Position numbers and translations under genes: made by a program. Below the pieces are notes generated by a model that did not search any database, was not told where the DNA came from, and was given only the letters and a program-made list of their open reading frames with translations. 64,000 bases of DNA from the NCBI RefSeq assembly GCF_020524085.2, contig NZ_CP129016.1:2226001-2290000 (forward strand), given 5' to 3'. Below, in pieces: positions 26,719 to 34,964 of the stretch (positions are counted from its first letter, which is position 1; each line of letters starts with the position of its first letter). The stretch is from Halobacillus litoralis (lineage in GTDB: Bacteria > Bacillota > Bacilli > Bacillales > Halobacillaceae).

Positions 26719-29055
26719 TTATTCCTCCTCCTTGTTCTTTCTTAAACGGATTAATCCGTAGATTGCCATAGCGGCAATCCCTAATACAACAATTTCAAAC
26801 AATGTATCTAATCCACGAAAGTCTACGAGGATGACGTTTACGATGTTGTCCCCGCCGCCAAGCTTGTATGAATTGTCTGTAAAGTAATCAGAAATAGACT
26901 CAAAGAACTTACTGCTGTGAGAAGAAATGGCTACCATTGTCATTAGTGCACCAAAGCCGATAGAAATGACGAGATTGAGTACCTTCGTGCTTGCTGGTTC
27001 ATCTTTTTTACGAAGCTTTGGTAAATGATAAAAAACAAGCAAGAATAAAGCGACGGTTACCGTTTCAACAATCAACTGAGTAAGAGCTAGGTCGGGTGCT
27101 CGGTATAGAACGAATAACATGGACAATCCATAACCTACGACACCTAAAATAAGGATTGCGGCAATTCGGTTATTGGTAAGAGCGGTTCCTATGGCTGCGA
27201 TGACCATCGTAATGGCGACAAATATTTCAGGAGCCGTAATTTCCGCTACATTAGATGTATCCAATGTAAATCCACCCGTCATCGCCATAAAGGCAAATGA
27301 AATGACGATGATGGCTGCTAGAATCAGTCGGACATATCGTCCTAGAGAACCATTCATGTATCCTTTTGTGATCGTAGTAGAGTATCGTTCTACTCGATCA
27401 ACGGTACCATCGTAAACTTTGTTCATGCTTAATACTCCGGGTACGACATTGTACACGGGTGCCCATACTTTTCTGGAAAGGGCCAAAATACTACCAAAGA
27501 CGAGTACTGTAAGGGACATAATGAATGGGGGGATGAATCCGTGCCAGAAATATATGTGTTTCTCTTCTAACGCGGCCCCTTTGACAGCTTCAGCAGCATG
27601 GGCAATGAATGGCTCATTGATGAAACTCGGGAACAAGCCAATGACAACAACACCTGCGACTAGAACAATCGGTGATATGAGCATACCAATGGGTGCCTCA
27701 TGCGGTTTCTTAGGCAGTTCATTCAAGTGAGATTGACCACGGAAAGTACCGAAGAAAAAGTACATGGAATAGACGAACGTAAATATACTACCGAAAACAG
27801 CTAAGTAAGGTATACTCGTTTGTAAAATTCCAGCAATCCCGGTACTCGCTGCTTCCAAATGCAGCGAAGATTCAAAGAACATTTCTTTACTATAGAACCC
27901 GTTTAAGAATGGAAGGGGTACCCCGGCCATTGAGAAAGAAGCAAATAATGCAAGAGTGGCTGTCATAGGCATAAATGTCATTAATCCGCCTAGTTTACGG
28001 ATGTCTCTAGTTCCTGCCTCATGGTCCACAATACCGGCTACCATAAATAGACTACCTTTGAACGTAGCATGGTTAAGAATATGGAAAACAGCCCCAAAGA
28101 TCGCGGCTTTTGTACCGAAACCAAGCATAGCCATAATCATTCCAAGCTGACTGATTGTGGAAAAAGCTAGAATTCCTTTCAAGTCTGTTTGTCTTACAGC
28201 CATATAAGAACCCCAGCATAATGTGACTATCCCTGCAATGGATACAATGATAAAGAACCACTCATTAGCGGAAAGCATGGGGGAATACCGGGCAACCAGA
28301 TAGATGCCGGCTTTTACCATTGTTGCCGAGTGTAAATAAGCACTGACCGGAGTGGGAGCTTCCATAGCATCTGGCAGCCAGATGTGGAACGGAAACTGAG
28401 CGGACTTTGTAAAAGCACCAAGCAGTAATAGAATCAAAATCAATGGGAAATATTCACTGTTAAGGATCAACTGTTGCTGATCGATCATTCCTCTTATGCT
28501 AGACGTGTTCGTTAATACACTCATGAAGATTAGAGCACCCAAAAGACTTAACCCACCAAAAACAGTGATGAGCATCGATTTTAATGCACCGTATCTTGAT
28601 TCTTTCTTATAGTTCCAAAACCCGATCAATAAGAAAGATGATAGGGAAGTGAATTCCCAAAAACTGTACAGGGCAAATACGTTATCAGATAATACAACTC
28701 CCAGCATAGAGCCCATAAATATGAGGAAGTACACATAAAAATGTCCCAGTTGCTCCGATTTATGTAGGTAAAAAACCGAATAGAAGGCAACTAGGGCGCC
28801 AATTCCGCTGATTAATAAAACAAATAGTAAGCTCAGTCCATCCAGATGAAAGACCATATTCATATCCAGGGATGGTATCCAGGAGTACTTTTGGACGACC
28901 GGTTCAAAACCAGTACCTAAAAAGCGGGCAAAATAAATAAAAATCAACACAGGTACAATCGTAACGAAGAATCCTGTGTGTACTTTTTCTTTCCATTTAC
29001 TTAAAAATGGGATGAAAATTGCAATAATAAAGGGCAATAATACAGCCACCAACAT
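26719..29055 (-). CDS. mrpA: Mrp Na+/H+ antiporter subunit A
   Basis: The 778-residue subunit combines a NuoL-like antiporter module with a C-terminal NuoJ-like region. Key blocks are FWEFTSLSSFLLIGFWNYKKESRYGALKS (essential Glu), SAQFPFHIWLPDAMEAPTPVSAYLHSATMVKAGIY and FRAPDLALTQLIVET-like YRAPDLALTQLIVETVTVALFLL. The end VNVILVDFRGLDTLFEIVVLGIAAMAIYGLIRL is the normal MrpA C-terminus, so MrpB is not fused to it. AAAGGAGG is about ten bases before ATG 29055. The operon likely supports Na+ and pH homeostasis in a salty habitat. Confidence 0.96.
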   Translation of the reverse strand: MLVAVLLPFIIAIFIPFLSKWKEKVHTGFFVTIVPVLIFIYFARFLGTGFEPVVQKYSWIPSLDMNMVFHLDGLSLLFVLLISGIGALVAFYSVFYLHKSEQLGHFYVYFLIFMGSMLGVVLSDNVFALYSFWEFTSLSSFLLIGFWNYKKESRYGALKSMLITVFGGLSLLGALIFMSVLTNTSSIRGMIDQQQLILNSEYFPLILILLLLGAFTKSAQFPFHIWLPDAMEAPTPVSAYLHSATMVKAGIYLVARYSPMLSANEWFFIIVSIAGIVTLCWGSYMAVRQTDLKGILAFSTISQLGMIMAMLGFGTKAAIFGAVFHILNHATFKGSLFMVAGIVDHEAGTRDIRKLGGLMTFMPMTATLALFASFSMAGVPLPFLNGFYSKEMFFESSLHLEAASTGIAGILQTSIPYLAVFGSIFTFVYSMYFFFGTFRGQSHLNELPKKPHEAPIGMLISPIVLVAGVVVIGLFPSFINEPFIAHAAEAVKGAALEEKHIYFWHGFIPPFIMSLTVLVFGSILALSRKVWAPVYNVVPGVLSMNKVYDGTVDRVERYSTTITKGYMNGSLGRYVRLILAAIIVISFAFMAMTGGFTLDTSNVAEITAPEIFVAITMVIAAIGTALTNNRIAAILILGVVGYGLSMLFVLYRAPDLALTQLIVETVTVALFLLVFYHLPKLRKKDEPASTKVLNLVISIGFGALMTMVAISSHSSKFFESISDYFTDNSYKLGGGDNIVNVILVDFRGLDTLFEIVVLGIAAMAIYGLIRLRKNKEEE

Positions 29056-29133
29056 GTGGTATGTTCCTCCTTTGACGTAACTTTCCTCTATTTTTAATTG
29101 GATTTTGGATGATCGTAACGATGTGTTCACTCA

Positions 29134-29163
29134 ATTGTAATCAAAAAAAGGTTCATTATTCAA
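29134..29163 (-). promoter_or_regulatory. Candidate sigma-A promoter of the mrp operon
   Basis: On the minus strand TTGAAT (29163-29158) and TACAAT (29139-29134) are 18 bases apart, about 80 bases upstream of the mrpA start. The remaining gap to the sda terminator shows nothing else. Confidence 0.6.
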
Positions 29164-29258
29164 CTGTAGCATACCGGGGATATGCGCCGATAGGCCTTAT
29201 TTAGTTTGTCCTTATAAATAAGAAGAAAGACATCATTTAACTAAATAAAAAAAGTCAT

Positions 29259-29291
29259 AAAAAAAACTCGTCCTCTGCTGGATGGACGAGT
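29259..29291 (-). terminator. Intrinsic terminator of sda
   Basis: On the minus strand ACTCGTCC / GGACGAGT with a ten-base loop is followed by a run of Ts, 44 bases beyond the sda stop codon. Confidence 0.85.
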
Positions 29292-29334
29292 ATTCTCCGA
29301 ATGGAAAGCTATTATTTGTCATTTAGTGTAAAAT

Positions 29335-29502
29335 TTATCCTACATGTGAGATATGCTTATCTAATAGGTGCTGGATGGAACGCAAGTTAATTTCCCGTCT
29401 GATTTGTTCAATAAACTCATCTGAAAGATTGAGTTCAATGGCTTTGTGGTAAGATTGTATTAGTAGGGAATCCGATAATTGCTTCATGCCGCTGTCACAC
29501 AT
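29335..29502 (-). CDS. sda: Sporulation checkpoint inhibitor Sda
   Basis: Sda is a small helical-hairpin protein that inhibits the sporulation kinase KinA when replication initiation or DNA is perturbed. The 55-residue product contains MKQLSDSLLIQSYHKAIELNLSDEFIEQIRREINLRS in overlapping pieces typical of Sda (LSD.LLI.SY.KA.E.NL, FIE.I..EI..RS). The ATG at 29502 lies eight to ten bases after GGGAGGTGA; an internal ATG at 29487 gives the classic 50-residue form. A weak promoter (TTGTGG-N17-TAAGGT) is possible upstream. It lies beside yqeG as in B. subtilis, and the upstream region carries several DnaA boxes. Confidence 0.9.
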   Translation of the reverse strand: MCDSGMKQLSDSLLIQSYHKAIELNLSDEFIEQIRREINLRSIQHLLDKHISHVG

Positions 29503-29508
29503 GTGACA
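29491..29508. promoter_or_regulatory. Palindrome over the sda start codon
   Basis: CTGTCACA-CA-TGTGACAG, eight-base perfect arms with a two-base centre, spans the sda ATG and lies right after its ribosome binding site. It could be a protein operator or an RNA hairpin that hides the start codon. Confidence 0.5.
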
Positions 29509-29596
29509 GTCACCTCCCGCTTAAATTGGATCACTGAACGTTCGAATTTTTAATGTATTCTTACCTTATCACGACCCTTATTTCGCCACAATATGG

Positions 29597-29699
29597 AAGT
29601 TATCTACATAAAATTGTAGATAACTTTTTGAAAAAAGTGGTTTAGGTGAGTGATAACAAAGAAGTTACTGTGTGGAATATGTGAATAAACTTATCCACA
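29597..29699. promoter_or_regulatory. Cluster of DnaA boxes upstream of sda
   Basis: The consensus box TTATCCACA lies at 29691-29699. TGTGAATAA at 29680-29688 is the inverse of the variant TTATTCACA, and TGTGGAATA at 29671-29679 is a weaker inverse match. TTATCTACA at 29600-29608 and its inverse TGTAGATAA at 29615-29623 are single-mismatch boxes within a perfect 12-base inverted repeat (29597-29626). DnaA activates sda in B. subtilis through such boxes, linking sporulation to replication initiation. The same cluster could also influence the yqeG promoter. Confidence 0.75.
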
Positions 29700-29752
29700 A
29701 CCTATGATTGTCGGGATTTGTCGAACGATTTTTGTTCTTATCGTAAGTCTTT

Positions 29753-29781
29753 TTGAAACATGCTTCGATTTTGTATATGAT
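29753..29781 (+). promoter_or_regulatory. Sigma-A promoter of the yqeG operon
   Basis: TTGAAA at 29753-29758 and TATGAT at 29776-29781 are exactly 17 bases apart, 45 bases before the yqeG ATG. Confidence 0.75.
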
Positions 29782-29825
29782 GGTGAAGGAGATTTTGCGG
29801 TTGTATGAGGAGATGAACTGTATTG

Positions 29826-30350
29826 ATGTTTAAAAACTTTTTACCAGATGAACATGTACCGAGTGTTTTTGATATCGACCCTGACCATTTAAAAGTAAAA
29901 GGGATTAAAGGTGTCATTACCGATTTAGATAATACTCTCGTCGCCTGGGATGAACCGGATGCAACAGAAGACATCAAAGCATGGTTCGATAAAATGAGCA
30001 AGCACGGCATCCAGGTTACAATTGCTTCTAACAATAATGAAACGCGAGTAAAGCTATTTTCTGAGCAGCTTGACACTAGGTTTATCCATAGTGCCAGAAA
30101 GCCATTATCGAAGGCTTTCAAGAAGGCTCAGAAGCAGATGAAGCTCAAGAAGGATGAAGTAGCTGTTATTGGAGATCAACTGCTCACCGATGTCCTGGGC
30201 GGGAATTCTGCTGGTTTCCATACAATCTTAGTTGTTCCTATCGTTGAAACGGACGGTTTTTTTACGAAGTTCAACAGAAAGATTGAAAGACGGATATTAA
30301 ATTGGATGCGAAGAAAAGGGAAGATTACATGGCAGAGGAGAGATCAGTGA
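29826..30350 (+). CDS. yqeG: YqeG family HAD IIIA-type phosphatase
   Basis: A 174-residue HAD-superfamily hydrolase. Motif I is TDLDNTLVAW with Asp33 and Asp35, motif II IASNNNETR, the Lys in KPLSKAFKKA, and motif IV VIGDQLLTDVLGGN. Family members are related to phosphatidylglycerophosphate phosphatases, but the substrate of YqeG is not settled. ATG 29826 is used; the TTG directly before it is better spaced from GAGGAG and cannot be excluded. The stop overlaps the yqeH ATG by one base, opening a long operon through yqeM. Confidence 0.92.
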   Translation: MFKNFLPDEHVPSVFDIDPDHLKVKGIKGVITDLDNTLVAWDEPDATEDIKAWFDKMSKHGIQVTIASNNNETRVKLFSEQLDTRFIHSARKPLSKAFKKAQKQMKLKKDEVAVIGDQLLTDVLGGNSAGFHTILVVPIVETDGFFTKFNRKIERRILNWMRRKGKITWQRRDQ

Positions 30351-31450
30351 TGGCTGAAATACAATGTCAAGGATGCGGAGCCGTCATTCAAACGACAAAC
30401 CCAGAAGAAGCAGGCTATGCACCTGCTTCAGCACTAGAAAGGGAAGACATCATTTGTAAGAGATGCTTCCGCTTAAAACATTATAATGAAGTGCAGGACG
30501 TTCCATTTCAAGATGATGACTTCATGGAGATGTTGAACCAAATCAGTGATACAAAAGGGCTGGTAGTGCAGCTTGTAGATATCTTCGATTTCAATGGAAG
30601 TTTTATTTCAGGATTGAAGCGTTTGACTGGAAACAATCCTGTTATTCTTGTAGGGAACAAGATGGACGTCCTTCCAAAGTCAGTGAACCACGGGAAAGTC
30701 AAACATTGGTTAAAACGCTCAGCTAAAGAGAATGGCTTAGAGGTTGAGGATGTGTACTTAATCTCAGCAGAGAAAAACCAAGGGATTCAGCAATTATCAC
30801 AAGCCATCGATCATTACCGTGAAGGTGGAGATGTTTATGTGGTAGGTACGACAAATGTTGGGAAATCAACATTTATCAATACCCTTATTTCCAATACATC
30901 TGGTGTTAAGGATGCTATTACAACATCGTATTTTCCGGGGACAACTTTAGGATTTATCGATATTCCTTTGGATGAAAACAGCTCCCTATTCGATACACCT
31001 GGAGTCATCCAACGTCATCAGATGGCTCACTACGTATCTGATAAGGATTTAAAGCTAATTACACCACGTAAAGAAGTAAAGCCGAAAGTGTATCAGTTGA
31101 ATGAAGAGCAGACGCTTTTTATAGGCGGGCTCGCTAGGCTGGACTTTGAGACAGGCGAACGTAGCTCTTTTGTATGTCACTTCTCTAATGAATTGAATAT
31201 TCATCGAACTAAAATGGAAAAAGCAGATGAACTGTATGAAAATCATTTGGGAGAACTATTATCACCACCAGACCAAGATACAATGACAAAACTTCCTCCG
31301 TTAAAAGGACATACGTTAAAAATTAAAGAAAACAAAATGGATATCGTCTTTTCTGGACTCGGATGGGTGACTGTTCCAGAAGGTGGCATTACGGTTACAG
31401 CACATGTGCCTGAGGGAGTGAAAGTGTCCTTGAGAGAGTCACTCATATAG
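30350..31450 (+). CDS. yqeH: Ribosome biogenesis GTPase YqeH
   Basis: Circularly permuted GTPase needed for 30S subunit assembly. The 366-residue protein begins with a zinc finger (C6-x2-C9 and C36-x2-C39, in QCQGCG and ICKRCFRLKHYN). NKMD (G4) precedes the P-loop GTTNVGKST at about 166-174, which is the permuted order, followed by FPGTT and DTPG. The C-terminal RNA-binding part ends VSLRESLI. The ATG overlaps the yqeG stop, with GAGGAGA upstream; longer starts inside yqeG are unlikely. Confidence 0.95.
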   Translation: MAEIQCQGCGAVIQTTNPEEAGYAPASALEREDIICKRCFRLKHYNEVQDVPFQDDDFMEMLNQISDTKGLVVQLVDIFDFNGSFISGLKRLTGNNPVILVGNKMDVLPKSVNHGKVKHWLKRSAKENGLEVEDVYLISAEKNQGIQQLSQAIDHYREGGDVYVVGTTNVGKSTFINTLISNTSGVKDAITTSYFPGTTLGFIDIPLDENSSLFDTPGVIQRHQMAHYVSDKDLKLITPRKEVKPKVYQLNEEQTLFIGGLARLDFETGERSSFVCHFSNELNIHRTKMEKADELYENHLGELLSPPDQDTMTKLPPLKGHTLKIKENKMDIVFSGLGWVTVPEGGITVTAHVPEGVKVSLRESLI

Positions 31451-31461
31451 GAGGGGATCAC

Positions 31462-32298
31462 TTGTACAAACTAGGATTGATCGGCCACCCGATTGGTCAT
31501 TCCATGTCTCCATGGATTCATGAGAAGCTTATGGAACAGCAGGGGATTGAAGGAAAGTATGAACTGCTGGAAATCCAGCCGGATGAGTTTGGTGAAAAAG
31601 TCAATTTATTGAAAGGAAAAGGGCTGGATGGTTTCAATGTAACCGTGCCTTATAAAGAGAAAATTATCCCTTACCTTGACGGCCTGGACGAAAGCGCACG
31701 GCACTTGGGCGCAGTGAACACTGTTCATCACACCGATCAAGGTTGGATCGGATATAACACCGACGGCAGGGGATTTGTCCATTCTTTGAAGAATCGTTTC
31801 CCGGATATTTTTCACAAAGATGCAAAAGCCTTGTTGTTAGGAAGCGGAGGGGCAGCAAGAGGGATATTTGAAGCTCTTACGAGAACTGAAATGTCTCGTG
31901 TAGATATAGCGAATCGTACGATAAAGAGAGCCGAAGACCTTATTCAGGATATTCCTTCAAAGGGGTATGCTGGTGCTTTGACGCTTGAACAGGCAAAAAA
32001 TACTCTCATGGATTATGACTTAATCGTTCAAACGACGACGGTCGGGATGAACCCTGATCATGACCAAATGATCGTATCATTGGATCACTTGACAAAAGGC
32101 ACCGTTGTAAGCGATATTGTTTACCGTCCTATGAAAACGAAATTCTTAAACGAAGCGGAAAAAAGAGGAGCGCGTCTCCATTTTGGACATGAAATGCTGT
32201 TACAGCAAGCCGTTTATGCCTTTCAAATATGGACAAACACCGAGCCAGAGTCCTCGCTTTTGCTCACTGAATTCGAACAGAAATTGAAAGGGGTATAG
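31462..32298 (+). CDS. aroE: Shikimate dehydrogenase (NADP+)
   Basis: Reduces 3-dehydroshikimate to shikimate in aromatic amino acid synthesis. The 278-residue product starts YKLGLIGHPIGHSMSP, the shikimate-binding motif. Catalytic Lys65 lies in NVTVPYKEK, the partner Asp in YNTDGRGF, and GSGGAARG is the NADP Rossmann loop. The start is TTG at 31462, seven bases after AGGAGGGG. It is two bases from yhbY. Confidence 0.95.
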   Translation: MYKLGLIGHPIGHSMSPWIHEKLMEQQGIEGKYELLEIQPDEFGEKVNLLKGKGLDGFNVTVPYKEKIIPYLDGLDESARHLGAVNTVHHTDQGWIGYNTDGRGFVHSLKNRFPDIFHKDAKALLLGSGGAARGIFEALTRTEMSRVDIANRTIKRAEDLIQDIPSKGYAGALTLEQAKNTLMDYDLIVQTTTVGMNPDHDQMIVSLDHLTKGTVVSDIVYRPMKTKFLNEAEKRGARLHFGHEMLLQQAVYAFQIWTNTEPESSLLLTEFEQKLKGV

Positions 32299-32299
32299 A

Positions 32300-32590
32300 A
32301 TGTTAACAAGTAAACAAAAGAAGCACTTACGAGCAGCTTCCCATAATATACAGCCGATTTTTCAAGTAGGAAAAGCTGGCGTGAATGAAAATATGACGAA
32401 ACAAATTGATGAAGCCCTTGAAAAAAGGGAACTGATAAAAGTGAGCATTTTACAAAATTGCTTTGAAGATAATCATGTTGTGGCTAATGAAATTGTGGAA
32501 GCCACAGATGCTCATATTGTTCAGGTGATTGGAAATACAATTATCCTTTATAAAGAGTCCAAAGAAAATAAACAAATCGAATTACCATAA
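32300..32590 (+). CDS. yhbY: CRM-domain RNA-binding protein YhbY (YqeI)
   Basis: A 96-residue protein formed by a single CRM/YhbY domain: LTSKQKKHLRAASHNIQPIFQVGKAGVNENM, ALEKRELIKVSIL and VQVIGNTIILYKES. It binds pre-50S or pre-30S ribosomal particles and aids assembly, consistent with the neighbouring YqeH. Known as yqeI in B. subtilis. AAAGGGG precedes the ATG within the end of aroE. Confidence 0.94.
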   Translation: MLTSKQKKHLRAASHNIQPIFQVGKAGVNENMTKQIDEALEKRELIKVSILQNCFEDNHVVANEIVEATDAHIVQVIGNTIILYKESKENKQIELP

Positions 32591-32602
32591 AGGGGAAGAT
32601 CA

Positions 32603-33169
32603 ATGAAAAAAGTTGGAATTCTTGGTGGTACGTTTGACCCTCTTCATCAAGGTCATTTAATAATGGCTGAGTTTTCCCGTGAAGCCATGACCCTTGATGA
32701 AGTATGGTTTATGCCTTCCTATATCCCCCCCCATAAGCAGGAGTCTACAACTAAGCCGGAAACAAGACTTGCCATGGTACAGACAGCAATCGCGAAACAT
32801 CCGCACTTCCGTATTTGTGATGTTGAATTAGTCCGGAAAGGAACCTCGTTCACGGTTGATACCATGACTGATTTGGTCGAGAGGTTTCCTGACTATCAGT
32901 TCTTCTTCATCATTGGAGGGGACATGGTGGAGCATTTACCAAAATGGCACCGGGTCGAAGACCTCTCGAAACTGGTCCAATTTATTGGGGTTGAGAGGCC
33001 TGGATATGGGTGGAATAATGAAATTCCAGTCCATTTTGTTGATATTCCATCGGTCGATGTATCCTCGACAATGATACGCGAACGTATTGCACAAGGGAAA
33101 AGTGTTCGGTACTTATTGCCGGAAGTTGTTGATTCTTTTATAAAGGAGCATCATCTGTATGAAAATTAG
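32603..33169 (+). CDS. nadD: Nicotinate-nucleotide adenylyltransferase
   Basis: Forms nicotinic acid adenine dinucleotide from NaMN and ATP in NAD synthesis. The 188-residue product has GGTFDPLHQGHLIMAE (GxFDPxHxGH) at residues 8-23, WFMPSYIPPHK, FIIGGDMVEHLPKWHRVEDL, and SSTMIRERI near the C-terminus. It overlaps yqeK by 11 bases. Confidence 0.96.
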   Translation: MKKVGILGGTFDPLHQGHLIMAEFSREAMTLDEVWFMPSYIPPHKQESTTKPETRLAMVQTAIAKHPHFRICDVELVRKGTSFTVDTMTDLVERFPDYQFFFIIGGDMVEHLPKWHRVEDLSKLVQFIGVERPGYGWNNEIPVHFVDIPSVDVSSTMIRERIAQGKSVRYLLPEVVDSFIKEHHLYEN

Positions 33170-33719
33170 TCGTGAAGAGGCACTTGAATTTGTGCGCCCT
33201 GCCTTAAAAACGGCCAGATATGAACACACAGTGAGGGTGACAGACCAGGCGGTTGAACTTGCTGAGAGGTTTCAAGTAAATGTTAAAAAGGCAGAACTGG
33301 CAGCTGCCTTTCATGATTATGCGAAATATAAACCTATAGAGCTCATGGAACGTTGGATTGAGAATGACCGCCGACTGCCTAAGGATCTCTTGGATTATCA
33401 TCATGAGCTGTGGCATGGACCCGTAGGGGCTTTAATGCTCGAGCAAGAGGTAGGGCTTACGGATGCTGAAGTCATTTCTGCTATCAGCTGCCACACGACC
33501 GGAAAAAAACATATGTCCACGTTAGATAAAGTTGTGTTTTTAGCCGATTATATAGAACCTGGGCGTGAATTCCCGGGAGTGGATCAAGTTCGGAGGAAAG
33601 CAGAAGAAAATTTGGATGAAGCATGTGCCTTAGCTTTGAAAAATACGATCATTTTTCTTATTGGTAAGGAAAGGACCGTTTATCCGGACACGTTTCATGC
33701 ATATAATGATTTAATATGA
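33159..33719 (+). CDS. yqeK: HD-domain hydrolase YqeK
   Basis: A 186-residue HD-domain phosphohydrolase. YEHTVRVTDQAVELA and AAFHDYAKY give the H...HD ligands, and WHGPVGALM and AISCHTTG complete the metal site. YqeK proteins hydrolyse Ap4A symmetrically to ADP, removing a stress nucleotide. The overlap with nadD fits their fused or paired occurrence in many Firmicutes. Confidence 0.93.
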   Translation: MKISREEALEFVRPALKTARYEHTVRVTDQAVELAERFQVNVKKAELAAAFHDYAKYKPIELMERWIENDRRLPKDLLDYHHELWHGPVGALMLEQEVGLTDAEVISAISCHTTGKKHMSTLDKVVFLADYIEPGREFPGVDQVRRKAEENLDEACALALKNTIIFLIGKERTVYPDTFHAYNDLI

Positions 33720-33764
33720 TCTTTGGATCATGGAAAAGATAGAGATGAAATAGGGAGGAAACTC

Positions 33765-34118
33765 ATGGAAAGTAAAGAACTAGTAAATTTAGCAGCACAA
33801 GCGTGCGATGAAAAAAGAGCGCAGGATATTGTTGTTTTAGATATGTCCGAAGTTTCATTAATCGCAGACTATTTCTTAATTTGCGAAGGGTCGAATGAAC
33901 GCCAAGTGCAGGCTATCGCAAGGGAATTGAAAAATCAAGCGGAAGAAAACGGGATAGAAGTGAAACGAATGGAAGGATTTGAGCAAGCACGCTGGGTCCT
34001 TGTCGATCTTAATGACATCGTTTGTCACATTTTCCATAAAGATGAACGCCATTACTACAACCTGGAAAGACTATGGGGCGACGCAGATACGGTCGCTGTA
34101 GAAGGGCTAGAAAACTAA
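33765..34118 (+). CDS. rsfS: Ribosomal silencing factor RsfS
   Basis: Binds ribosomal protein uL14 and blocks subunit joining during nutrient limitation. The 117-residue protein has the family blocks DIVVLDMSEVSLIADYFLICEGSNERQVQAIA and GFEQARWVLVDLNDIVCHIFHKDERHYYNLERLW. The ATG at 33765 follows GGGAGG by six bases; a TTG at 33723 lacks a site. The stop lies one base before the yqeM ATG. Confidence 0.95.
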   Translation: MESKELVNLAAQACDEKRAQDIVVLDMSEVSLIADYFLICEGSNERQVQAIARELKNQAEENGIEVKRMEGFEQARWVLVDLNDIVCHIFHKDERHYYNLERLWGDADTVAVEGLEN

Positions 34119-34119
34119 A

Positions 34120-34851
34120 ATGAGCTACGGGGATATGGCGCGCGTATATGATCTCCTTATGCAGGATGCACCATATGAACAATGGGTGAATTTTACGAAG
34201 CAAATGCTTCAACAATATCATGCCAAAGGTCAAAAAATTCTTGATGTAGGTTGTGGTACAGGGGAGATCACCCATCGTCTCCATGATGAGGGGTACCAAA
34301 TGACGGGTATCGATTTGTCTTCTGATATGTTGACCGTTGCGCAACAGAAAAACCCTCGAGCTGCAATTGAGTGGATTCAACAGGATATGGCTTCATTAGA
34401 AGGATTGTCAGGTTATGATTGTGTCATTAGTTATTGTGATGTCGTCAACTATTTAACCGATGAACAGAAGGTGCAGCAAGCTTTCCGATCTATTTACCAA
34501 ACCCTTACCCAAGGGGGAGTATTTATATTTGATGTGCACTCTATAGATCATATTCGTAATGATCTCAGTGGTGCAACATTTGCTGAAGTCCGTGATGATC
34601 TATCGTTCATCTGGTTTTGTGACCCTGGGGAACTAGAGAATAGCCTTGTACACGATTTGACATTCTTCGTTGAGAGTGATGGAAAATATCAGCGTTTTGA
34701 TGAAATTCACCAACAGCGAGGGTATGATCATACGGTTTTGCAGTCCTGACTCGCTCAATCAGGCTTTAAGGTGCAAGGAACATTTTCTGATTTTAGTGAA
34801 ACTCCATCCATCGACGGAGAACGCTGGTTCTTTGTTTGTACGAAGGAATAA
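34120..34851 (+). pseudogene. yqeM: YqeM-type SAM methyltransferase with in-frame stop
   Basis: Class I methyltransferase; ILDVGCGTGEITHRL near residue 40 binds SAM, followed by GIDLSSDML and YDCVISYCDVVNYL. The open frame stops at TGA 34747-34749 after YDHTVLQS. The same frame then continues for 33 codons (LAQSGFKVQGTFSDFSETPSIDGERWFFVCTKE) to TAA at 34851, which matches a normal C-terminus and gives about 243 residues, close to the B. subtilis protein. A single substitution such as TTA to TGA explains it. The 209-residue product would lack the final strand. It may be a true nonsense mutation or a sequence error. Confidence 0.8.
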
Positions 34852-34860
34852 AAATTGTGA

Positions 34861-34890
34861 AAGAGTCCGTAAATGACGGACTCTTTTTTT
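34861..34890. terminator. Bidirectional intrinsic terminator after yqeM
   Basis: AAGAGTCCGT / ACGGACTCTT with a four-base loop and eight Ts. It can also serve the convergent comER gene, although it lies 75 bases beyond its stop. Confidence 0.88.
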
Positions 34891-34964
34891 ACGGTCTTTA
34901 TTATTGAAAAAGGTCCCAAGGTTATTTTTTGCAGGAATTTAGGAACTCATGTCGAATATAAGGG

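Noticed and set aside
24112..28150. Plus-strand open frames across the mrp operon
   Set aside because: They are antisense shadows of hydrophobic mrp genes that show clear family signatures on the minus strand.
29531..29545. LexA/SOS box near GAACGTTC upstream of sda
   Set aside because: The half-sites are adjacent without the four-base spacer of the Bacillus SOS consensus CGAAC-N4-GTTCG.
34747..34749. Selenocysteine at the yqeM TGA
   Set aside because: YqeM-type methyltransferases have no selenocysteine position, and no SECIS-like hairpin is seen directly after the codon.
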